From: Blastopirellula sp. J2-11
GTDB lineage: Bacteria > Planctomycetota > Planctomycetia > Pirellulales > Pirellulaceae
NCBI RefSeq assembly: GCF_024584705.1
Contig: NZ_CP097384.1
Span: forward strand, 2,790,001-2,854,000
Direction: 5' to 3'
DNA: 64,000 bases
Shown: positions 21,119 to 28,734 of the stretch, piece after piece
Numbering within the stretch: the stretch's first letter is position 1
How the letters are laid out: the number at the start of each line of letters is the position of its first letter
Notes under the pieces: generated by a model
What the model saw: only the letters and a program-made list of their open reading frames with translations
What the model was told of the DNA's origin: nothing
Database searches by the model: none
Made by a program: the position numbers and the translations under genes

Positions 21119-21238
21119 AAAATTTGTTTCCGTATCTCTGGAGAGAGAGAAGCGTACTTGGAGAGAATTGTCAGGGGGCGGAGATCAACGAATGACCTCA
21201 AGTGTTGGTGAGATGACAGTGCAGTTGGGAAGGTCGCA

Positions 21239-21754
21239 CTAATCCACTTGGTCAAAATCAGCGGAATCTGTACGAGGACGACGCGTGGCGAGTCGGACCC
21301 CTGCCATGGTCAGAGGCGCCAACTCGGTGGTGTTTTCGTCGATCGAAACGTGCAGATTCGATTTGCCGGGCGCTGCGTAACGGCCGCCCAATTTGTCATG
21401 CGGATTGGATGAGTCGGGATTGTCGAACCACAACACGGAAAGATCGTATTCGCCTGCGGGGATTCCATCGTCCGACTGATAGGTCGTCATCGAAAATTGA
21501 CCATCCTGCCCGACGATCGCACGAGGGCGCGTTCCGCGGACGTCAAATTCTTCTCCATTGGCTGGGTGAAAGACCAGCATTGCGCCTTCGGCAGGTTTGC
21601 CGTTGATCGCAAAGGTTCCCTTAACAGGGATTAACTCGGGGCGCGGCTCTTCCGGCTGACCGCAACCGGTGAGGACCGTAAAAGCCAGGCTCGCGGCAAT
21701 TAGGCCCGCGCTTCGTTTGGCAGTACAAGCGGCGAATGCAAGCGGAATCAACAT
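21239..21754 (-). CDS. Carboxypeptidase-regulatory-like lipoprotein
   Basis: 171-residue lipoprotein. From ATG 21754 the leader is MLIPLAFAACTAKRSAG and on through LAFTVLTGCGQPEEP, lipobox LTGC. An AGGA about 9 bases upstream supports this start; the frame continues to 21868 but would overlap the gene before it. The mature domain has the same plan as the lipoprotein at 9469 (VKGTFAINGKPAEGAMLVFHP, DGIPAGEYDLSVLWF, DKLGGRYAAPGKSNLHVSI). It is read after DUF1559 with a 58-base gap, so they are likely co-transcribed. Function unknown. Confidence 0.8.
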   Translation of the reverse strand: MLIPLAFAACTAKRSAGLIAASLAFTVLTGCGQPEEPRPELIPVKGTFAINGKPAEGAMLVFHPANGEEFDVRGTRPRAIVGQDGQFSMTTYQSDDGIPAGEYDLSVLWFDNPDSSNPHDKLGGRYAAPGKSNLHVSIDENTTELAPLTMAGVRLATRRPRTDSADFDQVD

Positions 21755-21812
21755 AAAATAGTTCCTACAGGAAGGCGATTGAGATCGTGCAAAGGAGTTG
21801 CTGGACGGTCGT

Positions 21813-22769
21813 CTAGTCTTCACTGAAGACTTCTCCTCCGCTGTAGGTGCACAACGCGATAAAGACATTGTTGTTGGTCGTGTCGCTCAAGAATCGAACC
21901 GATCCATCCGTCAGGGCGACTTCGATTCCGCCGGTATGGAAACTAAGCGGATTGGCCCACTTGTTCGAGGCGTTGATAAAGCGCGGGCCTTTTTTGGTTA
22001 CCCCGTCATCTTCAAATCCATACATCCAGCCAGCTGAGGGGCCGGCCCAATAGTCAAACCAGCCGCCAAACTCCGGATTCGCGCTGATCAGTTCTCCATT
22101 GTCGCGATGCAGCCATTGGGCGCGACCGGCCGATTCGTGCACGATAATCGTGTTGGTCGTTCCATCTGTAATGTCCCGGAACTTGCGGCCCGTTCCGCCG
22201 CCGCCGAAGACGCCCAGATGATTCGTGCTGCCTGCGCCGGGTGCATAAATCGCATGGGTGCTGCTATGGATTCCCCGTTGGCCTGCATAGTCGGTCGTCC
22301 AGCCTCCGCGATCAGAATCGATATTAAAGCCGGACGAGTCGCGATAACGAAGCTCGGGAGTCAGTTGCGTGCCTCCCGGAGTCGATGGGCACTCAAAAAC
22401 GTTTAACTTCGTTTCGATCGCTTCTTGATTCTTGACATCAAAAAACGCGTAGTTTTGGTCATAGAGATTCGCCAGCGCAGATTGCTCAAAGTACGGCAAC
22501 AAACAGGGGATCCAGCTGTTGTAGTAATAGTTTCCGTCAGGATACTCGGAGACGTACGACTCCAGCGGGAAAGTGCCGTGCGTTCCTGCATAGTTGTGTA
22601 ACGCCAGCCCAATCTGCTTCAGATTATTGCTGCACTGCATCCGCCGTGCAGCTTCGCGAGCTTGTTGAACGGCAGGTAGCAAAAGCGCAATCAGAACGCC
22701 GATGATCGCAATGACCACGAGCAATTCGACGAGCGTAAATCCTCGCGGGGACTGGTGTGGGCGTGACAT
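21813..22769 (-). CDS. DUF1559 pseudopilin-like protein (second copy)
   Basis: 318 residues, same size as the copy at 9976. The prepilin-type leader is [19 protein letters not shown], cleaved before FTLVE, then [22 protein letters not shown]. The DUF1559 tail motif is FHTGGIEVALTDGSVRFL (H-x9-DG). It heads a leftward set with a lipoprotein and the G8-domain protein. A Fur-box-like dyad and a plausible promoter are just upstream (22871-22922). Here the DUF1559 gene comes first and the lipoprotein second, the reverse of the 9.5-10.9 kb pair. Confidence 0.92.
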   Translation of the reverse strand: MSRPHQSPRGFTLVELLVVIAIIGVLIALLLPAVQQAREAARRMQCSNNLKQIGLALHNYAGTHGTFPLESYVSEYPDGNYYYNSWIPCLLPYFEQSALANLYDQNYAFFDVKNQEAIETKLNVFECPSTPGGTQLTPELRYRDSSGFNIDSDRGGWTTDYAGQRGIHSSTHAIYAPGAGSTNHLGVFGGGGTGRKFRDITDGTTNTIIVHESAGRAQWLHRDNGELISANPEFGGWFDYWAGPSAGWMYGFEDDGVTKKGPRFINASNKWANPLSFHTGGIEVALTDGSVRFLSDTTNNNVFIALCTYSGGEVFSED

Positions 22770-22870
22770 CCAATAGCCTTTTCAATCGACGGAGAGGGGG
22801 AGCGTAATCCTGAGCCCCAAATGGCCTTGCGAGCGACGGATCTGGGATCAAGTTAAACGGCAAATTGACT

Positions 22871-22885
22871 TGAGAATCAGTATCA
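22871..22885 (-). promoter_or_regulatory. Fur-box-like operator candidate
   Basis: On the minus strand this reads TGATACT-G-ATTCTCA, matching the 7-1-7 Fur consensus TGATAAT-n-ATTATCA at 12 of 14 fixed positions. It lies about 100 bases upstream of the DUF1559 start and just downstream of a candidate -10, a classic repressor position. No Fur gene is in the window; chance cannot be excluded. Confidence 0.4.
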
Positions 22886-22894
22886 ACTAGGTCC

Positions 22895-22922
22895 AGTCTA
22901 GCCGATTAGAGAAAAATGACAA
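22895..22922 (-). promoter_or_regulatory. Candidate sigma-70 promoter for the DUF1559/lipoprotein/G8 set
   Basis: Minus-strand TTGTCA (22922-22917), 16 bases, TAGACT (22900-22895). The pair matches consensus at most positions and would start transcription inside or beside the Fur-like dyad. No gene is seen in the 358-base gap 22770-23127. Confidence 0.35.
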
Positions 22923-23127
22923 CCTGTGACGTCTGATTTTCCGACATCACTGGTGTGGATCTGTCGAAGCGAGCGTAAGCGTGCCCCGCTTCTGCATGGC
23001 CACAGAAATTGCGAACCGACTTGCCGACGGTGCTTTCGCGTCTGGACGTAGTCCAAAGAATGCAACGGGCTGGATTGCCGGCGTTGTCTGAAAAACGCGC
23101 TGTTGCGTCCCGACCCCACCGGTTAGA

Positions 23128-23865
23128 TTAATCTTTGTCAGCGACGACCATGTAATGGCGCGGCATGGTCTCTGGTGCGACTTGAGCGCGAAAGCCTGCG
23201 GCTTCGAGTTCTTGTTTGACCTGTTCCGGGGGGACGCGCATTTCTTTAGGCGGTCCGATCTCTCCATCGATTACTGACTCGACGATAACAAGTCTGCCGT
23301 GTGGTTTGAGTGCTAGAAAGATCTTCTTGGCATAGTCCAAGCGTTCGCCCATGTGATGCCAAGTGTCGAGAATTAGGATCGCGTCAGCACTCTCGTTAGG
23401 CAGATGAGGGTCATTGGGACTGGCTTTCTGCGGTATGACTGTCGCCGGTCGCAGTTCCTCAACGCGGTTTGAAAGGTACGCGAGCATCGCGTCCTCGGTG
23501 TCGACGGCGATGACCGTTCCCCCCTTGCCTACCGCATTGCTTAAGTGCGCCGCCATGTAGCCTGTCCCGGCGCCGATATCCGCGACCGTCGCCCCCGGTT
23601 TTAAAGCCAGCGCCGCAACGATTTCCTCCGGGTGTTGCCATTGGTCCCGTTGCGGATCGTTCCATTTCTTGGCAAGTTCTGCGGGGTCAGCGAAGGCGTG
23701 GTGATGATGGTGATCTTCGTGCATGGGTTGTTTTTCCTGTCTGGATTCCTGCGGGCTGGCCTTGTCGTCGTGGACCTCCGTCATGGCGGTTTCTTTGCGC
23801 TGGCTACAGCCTGCGATGCTGACCGCAATGGAGATTACGAGAATGAGAATGGCGCGGTTCTTCAT
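23128..23865 (-). CDS. Class I SAM-dependent methyltransferase, predicted lipoprotein, with His5 run
   Basis: 245 residues. The leader MKNRAILILVISIAVSIAGC is a lipoprotein signal (lipobox IAGC, Cys20), followed by a charged linker and a run of five histidines at 52-56 (MHEDHHHHHAF). The catalytic domain has the SAM-binding motif ATVADIGAGTGYMAAHL near 95, an acidic VIAVDTEDAM end of strand 2, and ADAILILDTWHHMGERLDY as motif IV. Export of a SAM-dependent enzyme is odd, since SAM is cytoplasmic. The His run suggests metal binding. It is downstream of the Rrf2 gene by 32 bases and probably co-transcribed. Substrate unknown. Confidence 0.8.
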   Translation of the reverse strand: MKNRAILILVISIAVSIAGCSQRKETAMTEVHDDKASPQESRQEKQPMHEDHHHHHAFADPAELAKKWNDPQRDQWQHPEEIVAALALKPGATVADIGAGTGYMAAHLSNAVGKGGTVIAVDTEDAMLAYLSNRVEELRPATVIPQKASPNDPHLPNESADAILILDTWHHMGERLDYAKKIFLALKPHGRLVIVESVIDGEIGPPKEMRVPPEQVKQELEAAGFRAQVAPETMPRHYMVVADKD

Positions 23866-23898
23866 TGGACTGTCACCGATTCATGGGGCTCTGTTCGT

Positions 23899-24366
23899 TC
23901 AAGAGGCATCCTGCGCTTCTTGACATTTAGGGGACTTTTCACGAGCAATGAGGCGAGCCTGATAGTCGGCGCTCAGCATGGCCAGCGTGACTTCGCCCAG
24001 GCGCGAGAGCAGTAACTCCTCGGCGTCATCAAACGTCTGTTGCAAGGCGGTATTTACGGCTTGCTCAACCAGACAGCCGGGCGCTTCCGTGCGATTGCCG
24101 ATAGCGAGCAGCGAAGGGCTGCCCAACGCAACATAGATATCGCGTAGCGTCACCTTCGATAGGTCGCACGATACCGTCCATCCGCCGCCGTGCCCCTTTT
24201 CCGATTGCACATAACCTTGCTGCCGGAGGCCGGCCATGATTCGTCGGATTACCACCGGATTGGTGCCCATCATTTTGGACAAGTCTTCCGAAGTAACGGG
24301 CTTCGCCTGCTCGGCCATGTGGAGCAGGATGTGAAGCACGCCCGATAATTTGCTGTCGCGTCTCAT
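23899..24366 (-). CDS. Rrf2-family transcriptional regulator
   Basis: 155-residue winged-helix regulator: LSGVLHILLHMAEQ, SEDLSKMMGTNPVVIRRIM as recognition segment, then the wing GYVQSEKGHGGGWTVS, typical of Rrf2 proteins such as YwnA. IscR/NsrR-type members bind an Fe-S cluster through three cysteines; here only one is found in the corresponding loop (APGCLVEQA), with another near the C-terminus (KCQEAQ), so a cluster is unlikely and a thiol switch is possible. It heads a two-gene unit with the methyltransferase lipoprotein. A dyad covering its own start codon suggests autorepression. Confidence 0.88.
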   Translation of the reverse strand: MRRDSKLSGVLHILLHMAEQAKPVTSEDLSKMMGTNPVVIRRIMAGLRQQGYVQSEKGHGGGWTVSCDLSKVTLRDIYVALGSPSLLAIGNRTEAPGCLVEQAVNTALQQTFDDAEELLLSRLGEVTLAMLSADYQARLIAREKSPKCQEAQDAS

Positions 24367-24386
24367 GTAACTTATGATATTACATG
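24364..24386. promoter_or_regulatory. Dyad overlapping the Rrf2 start codon, likely autoregulatory operator
   Basis: CATGTAA-N9-TTACATG, a perfect 7-base inverted repeat. The CAT at its left end is the complement of the Rrf2 gene's ATG. Rrf2 proteins bind AT-rich dyads of this size, commonly at their own promoters. Confidence 0.6.
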
Positions 24387-25036
24387 AAGTGCCCCGGCGT
24401 CAAGCGGCCGCGGCCGCTTCATTTAACGCGGGCACATTTATTGCTCGGAAGAGGTCGCACCGACACTCGCCGAGCTCGATTTTATCGATTGACAAAACGC
24501 ACGGAGTTCGGGTCGATTACAGAGGGCAGATTCGCCGTCCAATTGCAATTGTGCGTCCGAAAGTGGAGACCATACGTCGTTCAACATGGCCGTTTCTAAA
24601 ATCAGCTCAGCGTGATGACGCAGCTCTAGATTTGCTTGCGATCGCATTGCGCGCAAAGGGAACGATTTCATGGTCGTCATTCGGGCCCATGATCCGCCGC
24701 GAAAAAAAACGTCGCGGTCCAGTCCACACTGTGAAATCTATCACGAAGTCGGAAACCCGAACGTCGAAGGAAGTGCGAATGAACGTTGGAACGGTCCGGT
24801 CCAAGGATCCATCGCAAAAAAAACGTGCTGCAGTCCACTGCCCAAAAAAAGCGAAGCGGTCCAGTCCCAGGTTTCGATCCGAAAAAAACGTGTGGCCGAG
24901 TCCACCCCGTCTCCCAGAAAAAAAGAGGGCCAGCCTCAGTCCACTCGGCAGTCTAGAAAAAACGAATGCGGTCCGGTCCTACGGTCCCACGAGAATGGGC
25001 AAGTTGGGTAGCTTTGTTTGGAGCGGCTTTGCCAAT
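24387..25036. other. 650-base gene-free stretch between Rrf2 and queG
   Basis: Begins with an 18-base perfect palindrome AAGCGGCCGCGGCCGCTT at 24402-24419. The right half is the A-tract array described separately. Frames on the plus strand run through it (for instance to 25048 and 25011), but their lysine-rich content comes only from the A-tracts and the repeat spacing is not a multiple of three. I do not call a gene here. Confidence 0.55.
24702..24979 (+). repeat. Degenerate A-tract / GGTCCRGTCC array
   Basis: Six runs of 6-8 A at 24702, 24816, 24844, 24882, 24918 and 24957, the last five 28-39 bases apart. Each is followed within 8-14 bases by an AGTCC or GGTCC block. The 10-base motif GGTCCRGTCC occurs at 24716, 24793, 24858 and 24970. 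Spacing near 3.5 helical turns would phase the A-tracts loosely. Not a CRISPR: the units are too degenerate and no cas gene is present. Confidence 0.65.
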
Positions 25037-26194
25037 TCACGGCGCTAGATTGCGACAGCCCCGTTCTTGGAGTCCCAAGAGGATCTCTTCGACGACTTCT
25101 GGATCGGTTTCGATCGTTGCCCGGTTTTTTAATGCTTGTCGCGAAGCGTCGCAGTCATACTTGCCGAGCGCCCAAGCCGCCGCGCCGCGGATCAGCGGTT
25201 CCTGATCGTTTAACCCTTTTATCAAAGCGGCCGCGGCAGCCGGGGTTGGTCGATTGCCGAGCGCGATCGCGGCGTTGCGGAGTAGCCCGCGGCGTCGTGG
25301 ACGCCAGATCGGCGATTTGCGGAAGCGGCTGCGGAATGCGTCGTCGTCGAGATCGAACAGGGGGATTAGCTCGAGTGGGTTCGATCCGTTTTGAGGGATG
25401 AACGTTGGCTCGACGCTCAGAGGCGCTTTGCTGTTCCAGGGGCAAACGTCTTGGCATAGGTCGCAGCCGAAGACCCACTCGCCGAGACCAGGGCGCAAAT
25501 CGCGCGGGATCGGGCCGCGGAGTTCGATGGTGAGATAACTGATGCAGCGGGTTGCATCTAAGACGTGCGGCGCCGGGAACGCATCGGTTGGGCAGACGTC
25601 GAGACACGCGGTGCAGGTGCCGCAGTGGCTCGCGTCATGCGGATCGTCGTAGTCGAGTTCGATCGACGTGAGCAGCGCCGCTAAGAAGAAAAGACTGCCG
25701 GCATGTTTGTTGAGCAGCAGCGTGTTTTTGCCGATCCAACCGAGCCCGGCGAGTTGGGCGAAGTCGCGCTCTAGCAGCGGCGCGGTGTCGACGACTCCGC
25801 GGATGTTGGCCTCGGCCGATAGTTGTTGAAACTCCCGTTTGAGTTGTTTGAGTTTGCCATGGATCAGGTCGTGATAGTCGACTTCCCCCCACGCGTAGCG
25901 CGAGACGCGCCCCTGCCCTGTTGCGGTTGGCCGGGGATCATCCGTGCGATACGGCAGGGTCAGCATCACGATGCTGCGAGCGCCGGCCAAAACTTGGCCG
26001 GGGTCAGCGTAGGCTTCGGCCCGGTCGGCTAGATATTGCATTTCGCCGGCGTATCCGGCGGCGAGCCAATCGCGGAACGCATCGATGCCGGTCGGCGATA
26101 CGGCGGGGCAAACGCCAACATGTAGGAATCCGAGTCGACGCGCAGCTTCCTTTAACGAATGCGTGAGCGTCGATGGTTGGGGGAAACTCTTCAA
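25037..26194 (-). CDS. queG: Epoxyqueuosine reductase QueG
   Basis: Catalyses the last step of queuosine synthesis, reducing epoxyqueuosine in tRNA to queuosine, with cobalamin and two [4Fe-4S] clusters. 385 residues. Visible signatures: N-terminal GFLHVGVCPAVSPTG, the QueG-specific VDTAPLLERDFAQLAGLGWIGKN block, ferredoxin motif CGTCTACLDVCP near residue 190 and CDLCQDVCPWN near 243, and C-terminal HEAT-like repeats (LIKGLNDQEPLIRGAAAWALG). All eight cluster cysteines appear present. No other queuosine genes are in the window. Confidence 0.95.
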   Translation of the reverse strand: MKSFPQPSTLTHSLKEAARRLGFLHVGVCPAVSPTGIDAFRDWLAAGYAGEMQYLADRAEAYADPGQVLAGARSIVMLTLPYRTDDPRPTATGQGRVSRYAWGEVDYHDLIHGKLKQLKREFQQLSAEANIRGVVDTAPLLERDFAQLAGLGWIGKNTLLLNKHAGSLFFLAALLTSIELDYDDPHDASHCGTCTACLDVCPTDAFPAPHVLDATRCISYLTIELRGPIPRDLRPGLGEWVFGCDLCQDVCPWNSKAPLSVEPTFIPQNGSNPLELIPLFDLDDDAFRSRFRKSPIWRPRRRGLLRNAAIALGNRPTPAAAAALIKGLNDQEPLIRGAAAWALGKYDCDASRQALKNRATIETDPEVVEEILLGLQERGCRNLAP

Positions 26195-26297
26195 GCTTTT
26201 GGGTTGACTGCTAGCTGATCGTAATTAGCGTGGAACTAGTGGAGGTATACCGTCCACGATAGTGCTTATCGCCCCCCCTCGACAAGCGAGTCTCCCA

Positions 26298-26894
26298 ATG
26301 TTGCGTCCCCTTTTGTTCAGTTTGATCGCGGTTGTCGGCCTGTCGGTGGTCAGTTCGAGTGCCGAAGCCTACTTCCCTGGAACCTTTGGACCGCGCGTCG
26401 GTTACCGGGGCTTTGGAATCACCAACTTCGGCGGCCCTGGCTTTGGTTACGGCAGTTATGGGTATGGGTATGGCTACGTTCGCGGCAATGTGCCGACGCC
26501 TCCCTACTTTGCGCTGCATCCGCCGGTCTATTATTCGCACTCGGTCGCGCGACCTTATGGGATCAGCCCGTTTCCGATCGGTTCGTACCAGCCTTCGCAG
26601 CGGGTCGTTTATACAGCGCCGACCCCGGAGCCGCAGGTCGTGATCAATCCGTACGTGACGACCGAAGCGCCTGTCGCCGAAGAAGCCCCGGCCGATGTGG
26701 TCGAACCGGCCGAAACGACGGCGATCGATGCCGAAGCAGTGGAGCAGCCGGCTGAAGAAACGACCGAAGAAGCGCCGGCCGAAACCAACGAAGCCGCTGC
26801 TAGCTACTGGCCGGCCCCGCAAGTGGTGATCAACCCGTTTGTCGATAGCGACGCGGCCGTGCCGGTCAGCTTTACCAAAATTGTGACTCCGTAG
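26298..26894 (+). CDS. Secreted low-complexity protein (Gly/Tyr then Pro/Ala/Glu)
   Basis: 198 residues from ATG 26298, chosen so that MLRPLLFSLIAVVGLSVVSSSAEA forms a clean signal peptide; the frame opens at 26262. The mature N-terminal third is Gly/Tyr-rich (GFGYGSYGYGYGY), the rest acidic and Pro/Ala-rich with EEAPADVVEPAETTA. A phrase PQVVINPYV is repeated as PQVVINPFV near the end. No known domain. Probably a flexible cell-envelope protein; function unknown. Confidence 0.65.
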   Translation: MLRPLLFSLIAVVGLSVVSSSAEAYFPGTFGPRVGYRGFGITNFGGPGFGYGSYGYGYGYVRGNVPTPPYFALHPPVYYSHSVARPYGISPFPIGSYQPSQRVVYTAPTPEPQVVINPYVTTEAPVAEEAPADVVEPAETTAIDAEAVEQPAEETTEEAPAETNEAAASYWPAPQVVINPFVDSDAAVPVSFTKIVTP

Positions 26895-27060
26895 TCAGAT
26901 TTTGGATAATTCCTCTTGGTCGGCGCCAGCGATCTAGCTATCCTTCGCGTGCTTGCATCGACCCACTCAATCCGCTCGCCGTAACTTCCAAGCGAAAACG
27001 ACGAGCGTTCGCGTACGGCTCGTTCATCCAACGAGACGATTAAGGGGAAAGGAATTCCCG

Positions 27061-27585
27061 ATGAATCGAATATTTCTGGGGCTGGCGTTCGCTGCGTTAG
27101 GACTGACGCTCGGCTGCCAAGGAAAAAACGCTCAGCTTAATCCATTTTCGGCCTATGGCCCGCAGCGCGTACCGCCGCCGGCGACCGGCAGCTATGCTCA
27201 GCCGGGGACGACGGCGCCTTACTATCAGCCGACGGGTCAGCCGAGCGCGACGCTCGGTGCGCCAGCCGCAGGAACGTATGCACCGCCAGGCGGAACGTTG
27301 GCGCCGCCACCGGGAGCATCGCCTTATGGGGCTCCGCCGGCCCAATATCCTGGGACCAATGCACCACCGGCAACGTGGACGCCGCCGGCGGCCAGCAACA
27401 TGCCGAGTTCGGGGATCAACGAGGCTGGCTCCTCCCAGATCCAGTTGACGAGCGCCAACGAGCCGCTCCCGGTTCCATCGGTCACGACTGCGGTTCCGGC
27501 GACAGGTTCCTCTTCGCTGCAAACGCAAGGGATGGCGCCCAACGAGCCTGCCGGCGGATTGAACTGGAACGCCGTCAGTCAATAG
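27061..27585 (+). CDS. Proline/glycine-rich lipoprotein
   Basis: 174 residues. MNRIFLGLAFAALGLTLGCQGKN is a lipoprotein signal with lipobox TLGC (Cys19). The remainder is Pro/Gly/Ala/Thr-rich low complexity (AGTYAPPGGTLAPPPG, APPATWTPPAA) and likely disordered. Start ATG 27061 is preceded by AAAGGA; the frame is open further upstream without support. It sits between another low-complexity secreted protein and the second Dus gene. Function unknown. Confidence 0.7.
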   Translation: MNRIFLGLAFAALGLTLGCQGKNAQLNPFSAYGPQRVPPPATGSYAQPGTTAPYYQPTGQPSATLGAPAAGTYAPPGGTLAPPPGASPYGAPPAQYPGTNAPPATWTPPAASNMPSSGINEAGSSQIQLTSANEPLPVPSVTTAVPATGSSSLQTQGMAPNEPAGGLNWNAVSQ

Positions 27586-27641
27586 CGACTGCGGCAAGCG
27601 CGGCTTGACGTCAAGCGGCATGGCGCCGACGATAGAGCGTT

Positions 27642-28727
27642 ATGAACGATCCCGCTGAAACAACTTTGCCGCCTGTCATTGTGAAACCGCTGAAAATCGG
27701 CGATCTGGTCATCGATCCGCCGATTCTACAAGCGCCGATGGCGGGCTACACCAACTACGCTTTCCGGCAGATCGTCCGCGATTATGGGGGCGTGGGACTG
27801 CAGGCGACCGAAATGGTCAGCGCTCGCAGCTTTGTCTGGCTCGATCAACAGGCCGAGTTCCCCGACCGTCTGTGGGGGATCGAAGATGAGCCGCGGCCGT
27901 TAGCGGTTCAGATGTGGGATAACGAGCCGGACACGATGGCTCGCGTTGGAGAACGGCTGGTCGAAGAATTTCAGGTGAGCGTTGTCGACATCAATTTTGG
28001 CTGCCCAGTCAAACAGGTGACGCAGTCGGCCCATAGCGGATCGTACTTGCTGCGTTGGCCCGAAAAGATGTTCTCGATCATTCGCCGCGTCGTCGAGGCC
28101 TGTGCTCCGACCCCGGTGACCGCCAAGATTCGCTTGGGTTGCAGTCGTGACAAGATCAACGCCAACGAGATCGCCCAAGTGGTTGAAGAAGCGGGCGCCG
28201 CCGCACTCACCGTGCATGGCCGAACCGCCGCCGATTTCTTCAAAGGGAGCGCCGACTGGGAAAAGATCTCGGAGATCAAACCATATCTGAAAAAGATCCC
28301 GTTGATCGGCAACGGCGACTTGGATTCGGCCGCTAAAGTGGTCGAAGCGTTCCGCAGTTACCAGGTCGACGGCGTGATGATCGCGCGGGCCTGTTTGGGG
28401 CGACCATGGCTGTTCGCCCAAGCCGCCGCCGCGCTGCGGGGAGAGCCGGTTCCGGCCGATCCGACCCTCGCCGAGCAGCGGATGTGTCTGCTGCGGCACT
28501 ATGATCTGGTGGTGCAGCGATTTGGGATCGAAAAGGGAACGATGCTGATGCGGAAGTTCGCTTGCTGCTACGCACAAGGAATGTACGGTGCTCGCGCGTT
28601 TCGAACGCGGGCGGCGAAGGTTTCGTCACCGGCCGAGTTCTACGAGATTGTCGAGAATCTCTTCCCGCGCGATCCCGAAGTCGACGCGGCCGATTCGGCC
28701 AGCGCTGAGTTGGCCAGCGGGTCGTAA
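27642..28727 (+). CDS. tRNA-dihydrouridine synthase (second of two, DusB-like)
   Basis: 361 residues, same size as the paralogue at 5380. Motifs: LQAPMAGYTNYAFRQIVRDY, the catalytic cysteine in DINFGCPVKQVTQS, VTAKIRLG, LTVHGRTAADFFKGSADW, IPLIGNGDLDSAAK and MIARACLGRPWLFAQA. The two copies differ markedly in the active-site loop (this one AHSGSYLLRWPE, the other CRGGFHLSQPE), so they are probably not redundant. It is 57 bases after the low-complexity lipoprotein and converges on the membrane protein at 28735. Confidence 0.92.
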   Translation: MNDPAETTLPPVIVKPLKIGDLVIDPPILQAPMAGYTNYAFRQIVRDYGGVGLQATEMVSARSFVWLDQQAEFPDRLWGIEDEPRPLAVQMWDNEPDTMARVGERLVEEFQVSVVDINFGCPVKQVTQSAHSGSYLLRWPEKMFSIIRRVVEACAPTPVTAKIRLGCSRDKINANEIAQVVEEAGAAALTVHGRTAADFFKGSADWEKISEIKPYLKKIPLIGNGDLDSAAKVVEAFRSYQVDGVMIARACLGRPWLFAQAAAALRGEPVPADPTLAEQRMCLLRHYDLVVQRFGIEKGTMLMRKFACCYAQGMYGARAFRTRAAKVSSPAEFYEIVENLFPRDPEVDAADSASAELASGS

Positions 28728-28734
28728 ACGCGGA

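Noticed and set aside
24702-24979. CRISPR array
   Set aside because: Units are degenerate, spacing is irregular, and there are no cas genes.
24374-25048. 224-residue lysine-rich frame through the A-tract array
   Set aside because: Lysines come from A-runs, the repeat spacing is not a multiple of three, and it overlaps both the Rrf2 operator and the end of queG.
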